A stretch of 34,888 nucleotides of DNA from Opitutaceae bacterium (GCA_023269585.1 JAHFTC010000035.1:1-34888); one strand, 5' to 3'. Counted from the first letter of the stretch, positions 19,508-27,702 are shown. Made by a program: numbers and translations. The notes: generated by a model from the sequence alone, not told the origin.

Positions 19508-20953
19508 TCAGCGGCGCGGGCCAGCCATGCGGGACGGGGCGAAGGGGTTGTTGCCGGCGGCCGCGGCGGCGGCGGGACCGGTCGAGACGGCGGTGACGAG
19601 CACGTCGCCCTCGGCGAGGGTGTCGAGGACTTCGGTGTTGAGGCCGTCGGTGATGCCAAGCTTCACGGTGAGCACTTGGATACGCGCGTTGGCGGCATCG
19701 GTGCCGACGAGCTTGAAGACGGTGCGGGTGACCGGGGCGTTGGAGACCTGCGGGGTGGCGCGCTGGCCTTCGCCGCCGCCGCCGAAGCCGCCCGGACCGC
19801 CGCCGGGGCGTCGGGCGAAGTCGATGTCGAGGCCGCGGGCCTTGGCGATGTCCTTGGCCTTGGCGAGCACCTCGGGCGAGGGCGGGCCGTTGAAGGTGAA
19901 GCCGGCCTCGCGCAGGATGTCGCGGCGCGCGGTGCGCAGCTCGTCCTCGGTGAGCGTCTTCGGCGCGGCGGGGGCGCCGGGGGCGGCGGCGGGCGGCTCG
20001 GCGCGGCGGGCGGCAAGGAGGTCGTCGGGGAGGCGCAGGCGTAGAGAGGAGTTGGCGACGAGGAGCGCGCCGGTGCGGCGGGCGACGACGATGGAGACGT
20101 TGGCCGTCATGCCCGGACGGAGCTTGAGGTCGGCGTTGTCGACGGCGACGACGGTCTCGTAGGTGACGACGTTGGAGACGGTCTTCGGGGCGTTGCGTAT
20201 CTGGGAAATGGTGCCGGTGAAGGTGCGGTTCGGGAAGGCGTCGACGGTGAAGGTGACGGGCTGGCCGGACTCGACGGTGCCGACGTCGGCCTCGGCGACA
20301 GCGGCGACGATCTCCATCTTGGTGAGGTCGTTGACGATGGTGAAGAGGGTGGGGGCGTTGAAGTTGGCGGCGACGGTCTTGCCCTTTTCGGTGGCGCGAT
20401 CGAGGACGATGCCGTCGATCGGGGCGGTGATGGTGCAGCGGTCGAGGTCGACGCGGGCGTTGGCGAGCGAGGCCTGTTTGGTGAGGAGGCCCGCCTCGGC
20501 TTGCGCAAGCTGCGCCTCGGCCTGGTCGAGCTCCTGTTGCGAGACGAGGTTCTTGGTGCGCAGCCCGCGCATGCGGTCGGTGTTGAGGCGGGAGAGCCGG
20601 GTGGAGGCGGTGGTGGAGGCGACCTCGGCCTCGGCCTGTTTCACGCGCTGCTGGTAGGTGGAGGGGTCGATGCGGGCCAGCACGTCGCCGGCGCGGACGG
20701 GGGTGTTGTAGTCGACGAGCACATCGGCAATGAGGCCGGAGATCTGGGAGCTCACCTCGATGCTGGTGACCGACTCGAGCGTGCCGGTGGCGGTGACGTT
20801 CTGGGTGAGGTCGCCGCGAGCGACGGCGGTGGTCGTGAAGACCGGAGCCGGGGCGGGCCGACGTTGCCACCAGTAGACACCGCCGGCGACGAGGGCGACG
20901 GCGGTGAGGAGGAAGACAACTTTGGTGAGGACGGATCCGGAGGAGCGAGCCAT
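19508..20953 (-). CDS. MacA/HlyD-type periplasmic adaptor of the efflux operon, with an inserted segment
   Basis: 481 residues from the ATG at 20953; the longer open frame upstream runs through repeat sequence. One N-terminal membrane helix (about residues 10-28) anchors it to the inner membrane. Then come the first lipoyl half (GTLESVTSIEVSSQISG), a helical hairpin (about 96-165, heptad-like AEAQLAQAEAGLLTKQASLANA), the second lipoyl half (ITAPIDGIVLDRATEKGKTV), the beta-barrel domain (EADVGTVESGQPVTFTVDAFP) and the membrane-proximal domain. Residues ~312-408 are unusual: Ala/Pro-rich, then helical, then a Gly-rich run (RRPGGGPGGFGGGG), after which the normal fold resumes with VFKLVG. It should connect the permease to an outer-membrane channel. 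First gene of the operon. Confidence 0.92.
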   Translation of the reverse strand: MARSSGSVLTKVVFLLTAVALVAGGVYWWQRRPAPAPVFTTTAVARGDLTQNVTATGTLESVTSIEVSSQISGLIADVLVDYNTPVRAGDVLARIDPSTYQQRVKQAEAEVASTTASTRLSRLNTDRMRGLRTKNLVSQQELDQAEAQLAQAEAGLLTKQASLANARVDLDRCTITAPIDGIVLDRATEKGKTVAANFNAPTLFTIVNDLTKMEIVAAVAEADVGTVESGQPVTFTVDAFPNRTFTGTISQIRNAPKTVSNVVTYETVVAVDNADLKLRPGMTANVSIVVARRTGALLVANSSLRLRLPDDLLAARRAEPPAAAPGAPAAPKTLTEDELRTARRDILREAGFTFNGPPSPEVLAKAKDIAKARGLDIDFARRPGGGPGGFGGGGEGQRATPQVSNAPVTRTVFKLVGTDAANARIQVLTVKLGITDGLNTEVLDTLAEGDVLVTAVSTGPAAAAAAGNNPFAPSRMAGPRR

Positions 20954-21139
20954 GGCGGGGAGGAAAGGAGATCGGACCAACCGCAGGAGCGGGAAGGTGA
21001 GGCGAAGGACGCGGGCGCGGCGAATGAAGTTACAGCGGAGTACGGGGCGGCGGGCAAGAATCCGCGGGGATGGAAAGGCGCGCCGCGCCGGTCTCCGAAC
21101 GGCGCGCGGTGCCCAGCCGCGCTTGAGGCGCGAAGCATT

Positions 21140-21166
21140 TATCCTCGGTGATCCGGCTCTCGTCGC
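21140..21166. repeat. 27-bp perfect repeat, family D, copy 1
   Basis: Begins TATCCTCGGTGATCC and ends GGCTCTCGTCGC. All 27 bases recur at 27369-27395 in the same orientation. Here it lies 35 bp before the coaD stop codon, in the 247-bp gap between coaD and the efflux operon. The rest of the gap holds nothing recognisable. Confidence 0.75.
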
Positions 21167-21200
21167 TCGGCTCTCGACGCGCGACTGATTGATCGGCTGC

Positions 21201-21683
21201 TCAGGTCGACGCGTAGACGGCGGCCAGCGCCTCGGCGACGTTGGGCGGGACGAACTTGCTGACACCGCCGCCGTGCCGGGCGACCTGCTTCACGAGCGAG
21301 CTGCTCGTGTAGGAGAAATTCTCGTTGGGCATGACGAACACCGCCTCGATCGAGCCCTTCAGGTGGCGGTTCATCAACGCCATGTTGAATTCGAACTCGA
21401 AATCCGAGAACGCACGCAGGCCGCGGATGACGGCGACGGCGCCCTCCTGCTCGGCGAAGTCGACCATGAGCCCCTCGAAGATCTTCACGCTCACGTTGGG
21501 CAGCGCGGCGATGCTCGGCTGGATGAGGTCGACGCGGCGCTCGGCGGTGAAGAGCGGCCCCTTGCCGGGATTTCTAGCGACACCGATGACGACGCGATCG
21601 AACAGCCGGATCGCGCGCTGGAGGACGTCGAGGTGGCCGTAGGTGATCGGGTCGAAGGTGCCCGGGAAAATGCAGGTGCGCAT
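21201..21683 (-). CDS. coaD: Phosphopantetheine adenylyltransferase
   Basis: 160 residues from the ATG at 21683, giving the classic N-terminus [19 protein letters not shown]; the upstream in-frame ATG would add 27 unrelated residues. It transfers AMP from ATP to 4'-phosphopantetheine, the penultimate step of coenzyme A synthesis. The nucleotidyltransferase signature TFDPITYGH includes His17. [21 protein letters not shown] and the C-terminal [16 protein letters not shown] are also diagnostic. The length is typical. The gene is single and divergent from pgsA-pgpA, with a 140-bp intergenic region between them. Confidence 0.97.
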   Translation of the reverse strand: MRTCIFPGTFDPITYGHLDVLQRAIRLFDRVVIGVARNPGKGPLFTAERRVDLIQPSIAALPNVSVKIFEGLMVDFAEQEGAVAVIRGLRAFSDFEFEFNMALMNRHLKGSIEAVFVMPNENFSYTSSSLVKQVARHGGGVSKFVPPNVAEALAAVYAST

Positions 21684-21823
21684 GAAAGTGCGGGAAGGAA
21701 AGAGGACGAGTGGGAGACCGGCGATGGCGGCCGCGGAAGCGAAGGGCCATCTCCGGAGTTGCACCGGAGGTTAGTGGTGTTTGCACTGCGCGCGCAATCT
21801 TTGCGACACGCACCCGCCACGGA

Positions 21824-22432
21824 ATGAACCTGCCGAATCTCATCACGCTCTCGCGCATCCCGCTGACTTTCGCGGTCGTGCTGCTGATCTACTGCGAATG
21901 GACCGGGGCGGCGACGGCGGCCTTCCTTCTCTTCATCGTCTGCGGCATCACCGACTGGCTCGACGGCCACCTCGCGCGCAAACACGGCGCGGTGTCGAAC
22001 TTCGGCATCTTCATGGACGCGCTGACCGACAAGATCGCGGTGCTCGGCGTGCTCGTGGCGTTGACGGATGCGCGACTGGTGTTGCCGCACTCGCGGATCA
22101 TCCCGGTCATGATGCTGCTGCTGATCCTCACGCGGGATTTCATGGTCACGGGCATGCGCTTGATGGCGGCGAAGGAGGGCGTGGTCGTGGCGGCGGAGAA
22201 GGGCGGCAAGTTCAAGACGATCCTGCAGATCGTCGCGCTCAGCGCGCTGCTGCTCGTCCCGGCGGTGGAGCGCGACCTGAACCATTTCCTGCAGGCCGAT
22301 CTTTCGCCGGTGATGCCGTGGCTGCGGTGGTTCGCGTTCGGCACGTATGCGGTGGCGACATTCCTGACGCTGGATTCGGGTCTGCGCTACGTCCTGAAAT
22401 ATCGCTACCTGTTTGCGGAGAAGAAGCCGTGA
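21824..22432 (+). CDS. pgsA: CDP-diacylglycerol-glycerol-3-phosphate 3-phosphatidyltransferase
   Basis: 202 residues. Integral inner-membrane enzyme that makes phosphatidylglycerol phosphate from CDP-diacylglycerol and glycerol 3-phosphate. It starts MNLPNLITLSRIPLTF, the usual PgsA N-terminus. The CDP-alcohol phosphotransferase signature is complete: DGHLARKHGAVSNFGIFMD followed by ALTDK, with the aspartates in D-G-x2-A-R-x8-G-x3-D-x3-D spacing. KGGKFKTILQI is also conserved. Several hydrophobic helices are evident. Its stop codon overlaps the GTG start of pgpA, whose product acts next in the pathway, which supports the assignment over other CDP-alcohol transferases. Confidence 0.95.
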   Translation: MNLPNLITLSRIPLTFAVVLLIYCEWTGAATAAFLLFIVCGITDWLDGHLARKHGAVSNFGIFMDALTDKIAVLGVLVALTDARLVLPHSRIIPVMMLLLILTRDFMVTGMRLMAAKEGVVVAAEKGGKFKTILQIVALSALLLVPAVERDLNHFLQADLSPVMPWLRWFAFGTYAVATFLTLDSGLRYVLKYRYLFAEKKP

Positions 22433-22944
22433 CGTTGAAACAACCGCAATGGCCGCGGCGCTGGCCGACGGAGTTGGTGGTCGGGTTGGCGACGCTCGGG
22501 CCGCTGGGCCGGATCCCGTGGGCCCCCGGCACCTGGGGCACGCTGGCCGGCGTCGCGTTTTTCGCCGGCGTGCTCACGTCGCTGCCGACGGCGGCCCTGA
22601 TCGCGGTCGCGCTGCTGCTGTCGTGGGCGGCGGTGGGCATCTGCGGCGAGGCGGAACTGCGTCTGGGCCGCAACGATCCCGGCTGTGTGATCCTCGACGA
22701 GTTCGCGGTGATGCCGCTGTGTTTCCTCGGCTGGCCGGAGCTCGCCGCGATCGTGCCGTCGCCGTGGGTGGTGTTCGCGCTGGGTTTTGCGCTCTTCCGT
22801 CTGCTCGACATCCGCAAGCCGTTCGGAATCGGCGCGGTGCAGGCCTTGCCGGGCGGCTGGGGCGTGGTGGCGGATGATCTCGCCGCGGCGCTCGGCACGT
22901 GCCTGCTGCTGCATATCGGCATCCGCTTCTACTCGGTGTTGTGA
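22429..22944 (+). CDS. pgpA: Phosphatidylglycerophosphatase A
   Basis: 171 residues, almost identical in length to E. coli PgpA (172). It removes the phosphate from phosphatidylglycerol phosphate to give phosphatidylglycerol at the inner membrane. Motifs: GRIPWAPGTWGTLAGV near the N-terminus, DPGCVILDEFAVMP with the likely catalytic acidic residues, and LFRLLDIRKPFGIG ... LPGGWGVVADDLAAA near the end. The start is a GTG at 22429 that overlaps the pgsA TGA (GTGA, 4 bp), implying translational coupling. A TTG two codons later is an alternative. Hydrophobic segments match a membrane protein. A strong bidirectional hairpin follows immediately. Confidence 0.93.
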   Translation: MTLKQPQWPRRWPTELVVGLATLGPLGRIPWAPGTWGTLAGVAFFAGVLTSLPTAALIAVALLLSWAAVGICGEAELRLGRNDPGCVILDEFAVMPLCFLGWPELAAIVPSPWVVFALGFALFRLLDIRKPFGIGAVQALPGGWGVVADDLAAALGTCLLLHIGIRFYSVL

Positions 22945-22946
22945 CA

Positions 22947-22968
22947 AAGCCCGCCGAGGGGCGGGCTT
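22947..22968. terminator. Bidirectional terminator hairpin between pgpA and the esterase gene
   Basis: AAGCCCGCC pairs perfectly with GGCGGGCTT around a GAGG loop, 3 bp after the pgpA stop and about 58 bp beyond the stop of the converging esterase gene. The A/T ends on both sides are short, so efficiency is uncertain, but the convergent position fits a shared terminator. Confidence 0.7.
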
Positions 22969-23026
22969 CGTGGGGCAGCGGGTGGGGTGCGCGAGGCGAG
23001 GTCGCGCCCGAGGCGGGGCGCCGGTG

Positions 23027-24382
23027 CTACTTCAACCCGAGCGTGCCGCACACCCAGGTGTTGATGGCGTCCCATTGTTCGGGCGTGTAGTTGTGCGCGA
23101 GCTCGAGGGTGACGGCGAACTGCTTGGGGGCGGTGATGACGTTGAAGGCGGCCCAGACGGAGGTGGGCGGGCAGACATCGTCGTTGTAACCCCAGCAGTA
23201 GAAACCGGGGACCTTGAGGCGGCGGGCGAAGTTGACGGTGTCGTAGTAGGCGGTGGTGGCGATCTTCGCGGGTGTGGCGTGGAAGGGCGGTTGGCCCGCC
23301 GTGTACGTCTTGAACGGATGCGGCCACCCGCCGGCCCGGCCGTGGAGTTCGCCGGTGAGGTCGCAGGCGGCCGGGTGCGTGGCGGCGAGCGCCGTGACCC
23401 GCGGGTCGAGCGCGGCGGTGACGATCGCGAGCTGGCCGCCCTGGCTGGCGCCCATGACGAGGAGATGGCGGCCGTCCCAGGTTTCGCGGGCGGTGAGGAA
23501 GTCGTTGGCGCGGATGCAGCCCTGGTAGATGCGGCGGTAGTAGTAGGATTTCGGATCGTCGAGGTTGAAGACCCAGTAGCCGGAAAGCGGGCCGGCATAG
23601 AGGCTGTCGTAGACCTCCGGGGCGAGCGTCACGGGCAGGCCGTGGACGCCGATCTCCAGCACCACCGCGCCGCGCTCGGCGAGGGCGGTATCACCAGCAT
23701 ACGGACGCACCCCGGCGCCGGGCACCTTCAGCACGGCGGGATAACGGCCCGGGGCCTTCGGCTCGCAGAGGATGCCGTAGATCCGGGCCTGGCGGTTCAT
23801 CCACGCCGGGCCCGGGACGCGGAAGCTCACGTGGTAGACATTCACCTTCGGCGTGCAGCGCTCGGGCAGGAGCGTGACGTTGGCATCGACCGGCATGGCC
23901 GCGAGTTCCTCCTTGGCCGTCTGCCAGAACGGGTCGAAGTCGGCCGGCTCGGTCTGGGTCGGGATGATCTTCTCGGGCTCGAACGCCGCGGTGGCCGCGC
24001 CCTTGTAGGTGCGCCCGGCGAACTCGGCCGTCACGGTGCAGCGCAGGAAGCCGGGCACCTGCATCGTGCCGCCCTCGAGGGTGAGTCCGGCGAGCGGGAC
24101 GGCGGCGGTGTGCGTCTCGGCCGGCATCATCTCGGGGCCGATGGCGTAGGTGATGGTGGCGTGGTCGAGCGGGGTGTTGTCGGCCACGACGGAGACGGTG
24201 AACCGCACGGGCTCGCCGAGCCGGTAGGTCCAGTCCCGGTGGTCGGGCGCGACGCGTACCTGAACAGTGGCGACGCGCAGCTGGGCCTGCGGCGGCACGG
24301 GGGCGAGGGCGGTGGCGGCGCCGCGCGGGGCGCCGACGAGCGCGAGGAGCAGGGCGGCGACGAAGAGGAGACGGCGTGGCAT
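23027..24382 (-). CDS. Exported acetyl xylan esterase-like hydrolase (CE7 / AXE1 family)
   Basis: 451 residues. A signal peptide (MPRRLLFVAALLLALVGAPRG) leads to an N-terminal beta-sandwich-like region of about 140 residues (TYRLGEPVRFTVSVVADNTPL). An alpha/beta-hydrolase domain of the AXE1 type follows. The nucleophile is in VMGASQGGQL (Ser313); candidate acid and base are Asp401/Asp402 in YNDDVCPP and His430 in ELAHNYTP, in the CE7 order. FDPFWQTAKEELAAMP is a typical CE7 start of the catalytic unit. By family it deacetylates xylo-oligosaccharides or similar acetylated sugars. Export and the divergent beta-helix protein gene suggest work on plant or algal polysaccharides (inference). The natural start is the ATG at 24382. 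Confidence 0.88.
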   Translation of the reverse strand: MPRRLLFVAALLLALVGAPRGAATALAPVPPQAQLRVATVQVRVAPDHRDWTYRLGEPVRFTVSVVADNTPLDHATITYAIGPEMMPAETHTAAVPLAGLTLEGGTMQVPGFLRCTVTAEFAGRTYKGAATAAFEPEKIIPTQTEPADFDPFWQTAKEELAAMPVDANVTLLPERCTPKVNVYHVSFRVPGPAWMNRQARIYGILCEPKAPGRYPAVLKVPGAGVRPYAGDTALAERGAVVLEIGVHGLPVTLAPEVYDSLYAGPLSGYWVFNLDDPKSYYYRRIYQGCIRANDFLTARETWDGRHLLVMGASQGGQLAIVTAALDPRVTALAATHPAACDLTGELHGRAGGWPHPFKTYTAGQPPFHATPAKIATTAYYDTVNFARRLKVPGFYCWGYNDDVCPPTSVWAAFNVITAPKQFAVTLELAHNYTPEQWDAINTWVCGTLGLK

Positions 24383-24441
24383 GACCCCAGAGAAGCGCGG
24401 TCGGCCCGACGGGCAACTTGCGACTTCGGTTCGCCCCGGCG

Positions 24442-24461
24442 GCATACGTACGTTAGCATGC
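24442..24461. promoter_or_regulatory. Possible operator between the divergent esterase and beta-helix genes
   Basis: The 213-bp divergent spacer (24383-24595) contains GCAT...ATGC ends (24442-24445 and 24458-24461) enclosing the palindrome ACGTACGT. The whole is only partly symmetric. Its central position between the two starts would suit a shared regulator, but no binding family can be named. No convincing -35/-10 pair was seen. Confidence 0.2.
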
Positions 24462-24595
24462 GTCGTTGCTTGCCGCTCCCCGGTGGGCGCACACCCTGTC
24501 GGATTGTGCGTCGCCGCGGTGCGGTTCGCTTTTCTCCCCCTAACGCTTACACCCCAGTCGTCCGACCTCCTCCCGGCGCGGATCGTTTTCCCCCT

Positions 24596-26461
24596 ATGAA
24601 AAAAACCCAGTACTGTCACTCGAGCCCGTCCTTGATGCGTACGCTCGTCATCGCAGTTGCCGCCCTCGGGGCGCTTCTTGCCAACGCCGCACCTTCGGGT
24701 GGTCCCTATGGTCCGATGCCGCAGCGGTACGTCGTCCCTGCGGACGCGGCGCATGTCTACTATGTCGCCCCCGACGGCAAGGCCGAGGCCACCGGCGCCA
24801 CGGTTGCCGAGCCCACCACGTTGGCCGCTGCGATCGAGCGCGTGGTGACCGGTGATGCGATCATCATGCGCGGCGGCGAGTACCGCACCGGCAGCCTCAA
24901 GCTCAACCAGGGCGTCGTCATCCAGCCCTACGCCGACGAGAAGCCGGTGATCAAGGGCACGAAGCTCGCCACCGACTGGACCAAGCAGCGCAACGGGCTG
25001 TGGCGCAAGGCGTGGCCGACGCTGTTCCCCGCCCGGCCGGCGGATTGGTGGAACCGCGGGAGCGTCGGCGAGACGACCCCGATGCATCGTTTCAACAACG
25101 ACATGGTCTTTGTCGACGGCAAGCCGCTCCAGTCCGCCGCCTGGGAAGGCGAGCTGAACGAGGGCAACTACTACATCGATTACGAGAACGGCCAGGTCTA
25201 TCTCGCGGTCGATCCGGCCAAGCATGTCGTCGAGATCACGGCGCACGACGGCGCGATCACCCGCGTGACGGGCGAGGCGCACGGCAAGAAGTCCGACAAG
25301 AAAGGATACACGCTGCGCGGCCTCACCTTCACCCAGTTCGCCTACCGGGCGCTCGAGGTTGAGGGCGTCGAGCCGGAGGGCGTCGCCGATCCGGCCACTT
25401 TCGGCAAGGATGTCGTGGGCACGCTCATCGAGGACTGCACGATCACGCACTGCTCGCGCGTGGGGGGCTATTTCCGGGGCGACGGTTTCACCATGCGCCG
25501 TTGCCGGGTGAGCGACACCTCGACCGAGGGCATCTATCTCATCTCCTCCTCCGACTGCCTGTTCGAGAAGAACGTCTTCACGCGCAACAACGTCGAGAAG
25601 ATCGTCGGCTATTTCCCCTCGGCCGTGAAGATCTTCAACCAGACCCGCCGCGTTGTCTGCCGCGACAACCTCGTCATCGACCAGCCCGAGTCCAACGGCA
25701 TCTGGTACGACGTGGGCAACATCGACGGCGTGTTCGTCGACAACTGGATCGAGAACTGCACCGACGGTTTCTTCTTCGAAATCTCCAAGAACGCGATCGT
25801 CGCCGGCAACGTCTTCGTCGACTGCGAGAAGGGCGTGCGCTCGCTCAACAGCTCGGGCGTGCGGGTCTATCACAACACTTTTGTGAATACCGGGGCGGCG
25901 TTCGAGCGCGATGGGCGCAGCGCGGTGGGCGACCATTTCGGCTGGCATCCCGCCACCGGCCCCGAGGTCGAGGAGCGCGTGGACCATGTGTTCATGGGCA
26001 ACCTCCTGGTGGCCGACAAGGCGCTGCCGCGGCCCGCCTGGAGCTATCGCGTGGCCGACGCCCCCACCTCCACTCCGATGGTGGTCTTCGGCCAGCCGCA
26101 GAAGCTGGCGGATCGGCTCAAGATGTCCCACGTGACCGCCTTCGACGGCAACGTCTACGTGCGCAGCGGCACGGCCCTGGCCGGAACCGTTGTGGCCTGG
26201 AGCCCGTCCGTGGGCGAGAAGACGACCGTCGAGTACGCGACGTTGGCCGACTTCCGCAAGGTGCAGCCGGCGTTCGAGGCGCGCAGCCAGGAGTTCGAAC
26301 TGCAGTCGAGCGCGGTGGTGCGCAGCGTGTTCCTGAAGAACTTCGAGCTCGTGCCCAGCTTCAAGGCGACGGTGCCCGCGGAGACGCTCCCGGCGGACGT
26401 GCAGAAGCTGCTTGGCTGGTCGGCGGCTGATGCCACGACCCCCGGCGCCTACCGGCGCTGA
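24596..26461 (+). CDS. Exported right-handed parallel beta-helix protein (polysaccharide lyase- or hydrolase-like)
   Basis: 621 residues. The ATG at 24596 or the one at 24635 (MRTLVIAVAALGALLANAA) gives a clear signal peptide; the second gives the more usual length of N-region. After a short linker comes YYVAPDGKAEATGATVAEPTTLAAAIERVVTGDAI-type sequence, the usual opening of secreted beta-helix proteins (DUF1565/pectate-lyase-like). Then come many short turns with Asn, Gly and Val spacing (residues ~220-440: IEDCTITHC, CLFEKNVFTRNN, VVCRDNLVIDQPESNGI, FVDNWIENCTDG, IVAGNVFVDCEKG). Such folds bind or cleave polysaccharides. No catalytic residues could be assigned. It is divergent from the CE7 esterase and followed by a strong terminator. 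Confidence 0.85.
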   Translation: MKKTQYCHSSPSLMRTLVIAVAALGALLANAAPSGGPYGPMPQRYVVPADAAHVYYVAPDGKAEATGATVAEPTTLAAAIERVVTGDAIIMRGGEYRTGSLKLNQGVVIQPYADEKPVIKGTKLATDWTKQRNGLWRKAWPTLFPARPADWWNRGSVGETTPMHRFNNDMVFVDGKPLQSAAWEGELNEGNYYIDYENGQVYLAVDPAKHVVEITAHDGAITRVTGEAHGKKSDKKGYTLRGLTFTQFAYRALEVEGVEPEGVADPATFGKDVVGTLIEDCTITHCSRVGGYFRGDGFTMRRCRVSDTSTEGIYLISSSDCLFEKNVFTRNNVEKIVGYFPSAVKIFNQTRRVVCRDNLVIDQPESNGIWYDVGNIDGVFVDNWIENCTDGFFFEISKNAIVAGNVFVDCEKGVRSLNSSGVRVYHNTFVNTGAAFERDGRSAVGDHFGWHPATGPEVEERVDHVFMGNLLVADKALPRPAWSYRVADAPTSTPMVVFGQPQKLADRLKMSHVTAFDGNVYVRSGTALAGTVVAWSPSVGEKTTVEYATLADFRKVQPAFEARSQEFELQSSAVVRSVFLKNFELVPSFKATVPAETLPADVQKLLGWSAADATTPGAYRR

Positions 26462-26500
26462 GCGGCGAAGCCGCCAACGCTTCTTCCCTGATCCTTCGAC

Positions 26501-26531
26501 AGGCGCGGCTTCGGCCGCGCCTGTTTTGTTT
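26501..26531 (+). terminator. Rho-independent terminator after the beta-helix gene
   Basis: AGGCGCGGC and GCCGCGCCT form a perfect 9-bp stem with a TTCG tetraloop, followed by GTTTTGTTT. It starts 39 bp past the stop codon. Confidence 0.93.
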
Positions 26532-26719
26532 ACACCAACCGGGCACAAGATGGCGGAAGGATAAGGGAAATCTGGAACTCAAGAACTCAGGAAGCGGAGT
26601 CGCTTTTTGCGGCGGCTCCCGGCGGGATGGAGACCTCGTCGCGACCGCCTAGGCGTGCGATTGGGCGGGCGAATAGTCCGGGTCACAGTGCGGCGGGGAG
26701 CGAGCGCCGTCGCTTCGTC

Positions 26720-26740
26720 GCGGAACCGAAACGGTTCCGC
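26720..26740. repeat. Perfect 9-bp hairpin downstream of the hemerythrin gene
   Basis: GCGGAACCG and CGGTTCCGC surround an AAA loop. On the minus strand it lies 22 bp beyond the hemerythrin stop codon, with no T-run. It could be a 3'-end hairpin or another palindromic repeat. Around 26560-26590 the gap also holds a short degenerate tract (GGAACTCAAGAACTCAGGAA). Confidence 0.5.
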
Positions 26741-26762
26741 CGGGATCAAGGACACCCGGGGC

Positions 26763-27161
26763 TCAGCCGGCGCGGGGGCAGCTGCGCAGTCCCATGTCGA
26801 TCTTCAGGATGTGGCTGGTGATCCACGCGACGAGTTCCCCGTGCACCTGGCGGGCGACCAGCGCGCTGGCCGCAGGGTTCTGGAGCTTCTCCTTGGCCTT
26901 GGCGAAGGTCTGGCGGAACTGCGCGTGCGCCGTGACGTTGGCGGCGGCGGTGGGGCATTTGAGCCGGTGCATGCACGTCTCCTCGCGAGCGAAATGCTCG
27001 TTGGCGTAGCGCTCGAGGAAGTCGAGCACGGCCGGGATGCCTTCGGAGCCGCGGCCGGTCTGCAGCAATTCCTCGAGCTTGTTGAGACCCTCGGCGAGCC
27101 GTTTGTGGTCGTGGTCCACTTCGGCCACGCCGGTGTCGAATTCGGGTTTCCAGACGATCAT
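26763..27161 (-). CDS. Bacteriohemerythrin with one metal-ligand substitution
   Basis: 132 residues from the ATG at 27161 (MIVWKPEFDTGVAEVDHDHK). Four-helix protein that normally holds a di-iron O2-binding site formed by five His, one Glu and one Asp. Visible ligands: His19 (VDHDH), His56 and Glu60 (EHFAREE), His79 (TAHAQF), His117 and Asp122 (SHILKID). The histidine normally four residues before His79 is Asn75. The protein may still bind two irons with altered geometry, or act in oxygen/iron sensing or storage; this is inference. Helix order and length are otherwise normal for single-domain bacteriohemerythrins. It is a single gene with no signal peptide, so cytoplasmic. Confidence 0.9.
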   Translation of the reverse strand: MIVWKPEFDTGVAEVDHDHKRLAEGLNKLEELLQTGRGSEGIPAVLDFLERYANEHFAREETCMHRLKCPTAAANVTAHAQFRQTFAKAKEKLQNPAASALVARQVHGELVAWITSHILKIDMGLRSCPRAG

Positions 27162-27368
27162 GGTGCGGGGGAGTTCGTGGGCCCGGACCGGCGCGGTGGT
27201 CGCAGCGCGTTCCGGGCTTCTCTCCCGCATCGGCACCAGACTCCGCGACTTTAGCGCGCTGCGCGAACCATGGAGACAGCCGGTTCTGCCGCTGCAGACG
27301 AGAGTTGGGTGTCGAGGGACGAGCGCCGGCGTCGGTGCCAGAAACCGAGTCGCTCGGCCTCTACGGTC

Positions 27369-27395
27369 TATCCTCGGTGATCCGGCTCTCGTCGC
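27369..27395. repeat. 27-bp perfect repeat, family D, copy 2
   Basis: Identical over 27 bases, same orientation, to 21140-21166. It lies in the 301-bp gap between the divergent hemerythrin and antitoxin genes. Apart from this repeat and CG-rich flanks that loosely resemble those of copy 1, nothing was recognised in the gap. Confidence 0.75.
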
Positions 27396-27462
27396 GCGGC
27401 CGCGACGGACGGGCGACGGGTCGTGGCTTGACCGAGAGCGGGCCGGTATTACGGTAACACCG

Positions 27463-27702
27463 ATGCCGATTCTCACGTTCAAAGTCAGCACCGCCGAGGC
27501 GCGGACGATCCGCGCCCGGGCCCGGAGCGAAAAGGCCGCCTCGGTCTCGGCCTACCTGCGGAAAGTGGCGCTCGGGACGGAGGCTGCGACGGCCCCGATT
27601 GAGCGCCGCCGGCATCCCGTTTCCGGTCTGCCCTACAATGCGGCGACAGGGCGATCGGTCAGCGCCGAGGAGATCCGGGCTGCGCTCGCCGACTTCCCAT
27701 GA
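27463..27702 (+). CDS. Putative antitoxin (ribbon-helix-helix-like) of a PIN-domain toxin
   Basis: 79 residues. The N-terminal half (LTFKVSTAEARTIRARARSE, then a Ser-Ala-Tyr-Leu helix) has the strand-helix-helix pattern of ribbon-helix-helix antitoxins that bind DNA as dimers. The C-terminal half (residues ~45-79) is polar and would wrap around the toxin. The stop codon overlaps the ATG of the PIN-domain gene by 4 bp (ATGA), the usual antitoxin-toxin coupling. Assignment rests mainly on that context; the family is not otherwise recognised. It presumably represses its own promoter, for which no clear operator was found. Confidence 0.65.
   Translation: MPILTFKVSTAEARTIRARARSEKAASVSAYLRKVALGTEAATAPIERRRHPVSGLPYNAATGRSVSAEEIRAALADFP

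Noticed and set aside
22787-26461. A 1224-codon plus-strand frame that would join the esterase antisense strand to the beta-helix protein
   Set aside because: The first ~600 codons are antisense to the CE7 esterase. The beta-helix gene has its own signal-peptide start at 24596 or 24635.
23027-26548. A 1173-codon minus-strand frame extending the esterase upstream
   Set aside because: Everything upstream of 24382 is antisense to the beta-helix gene; the esterase has a proper signal peptide starting at 24382.
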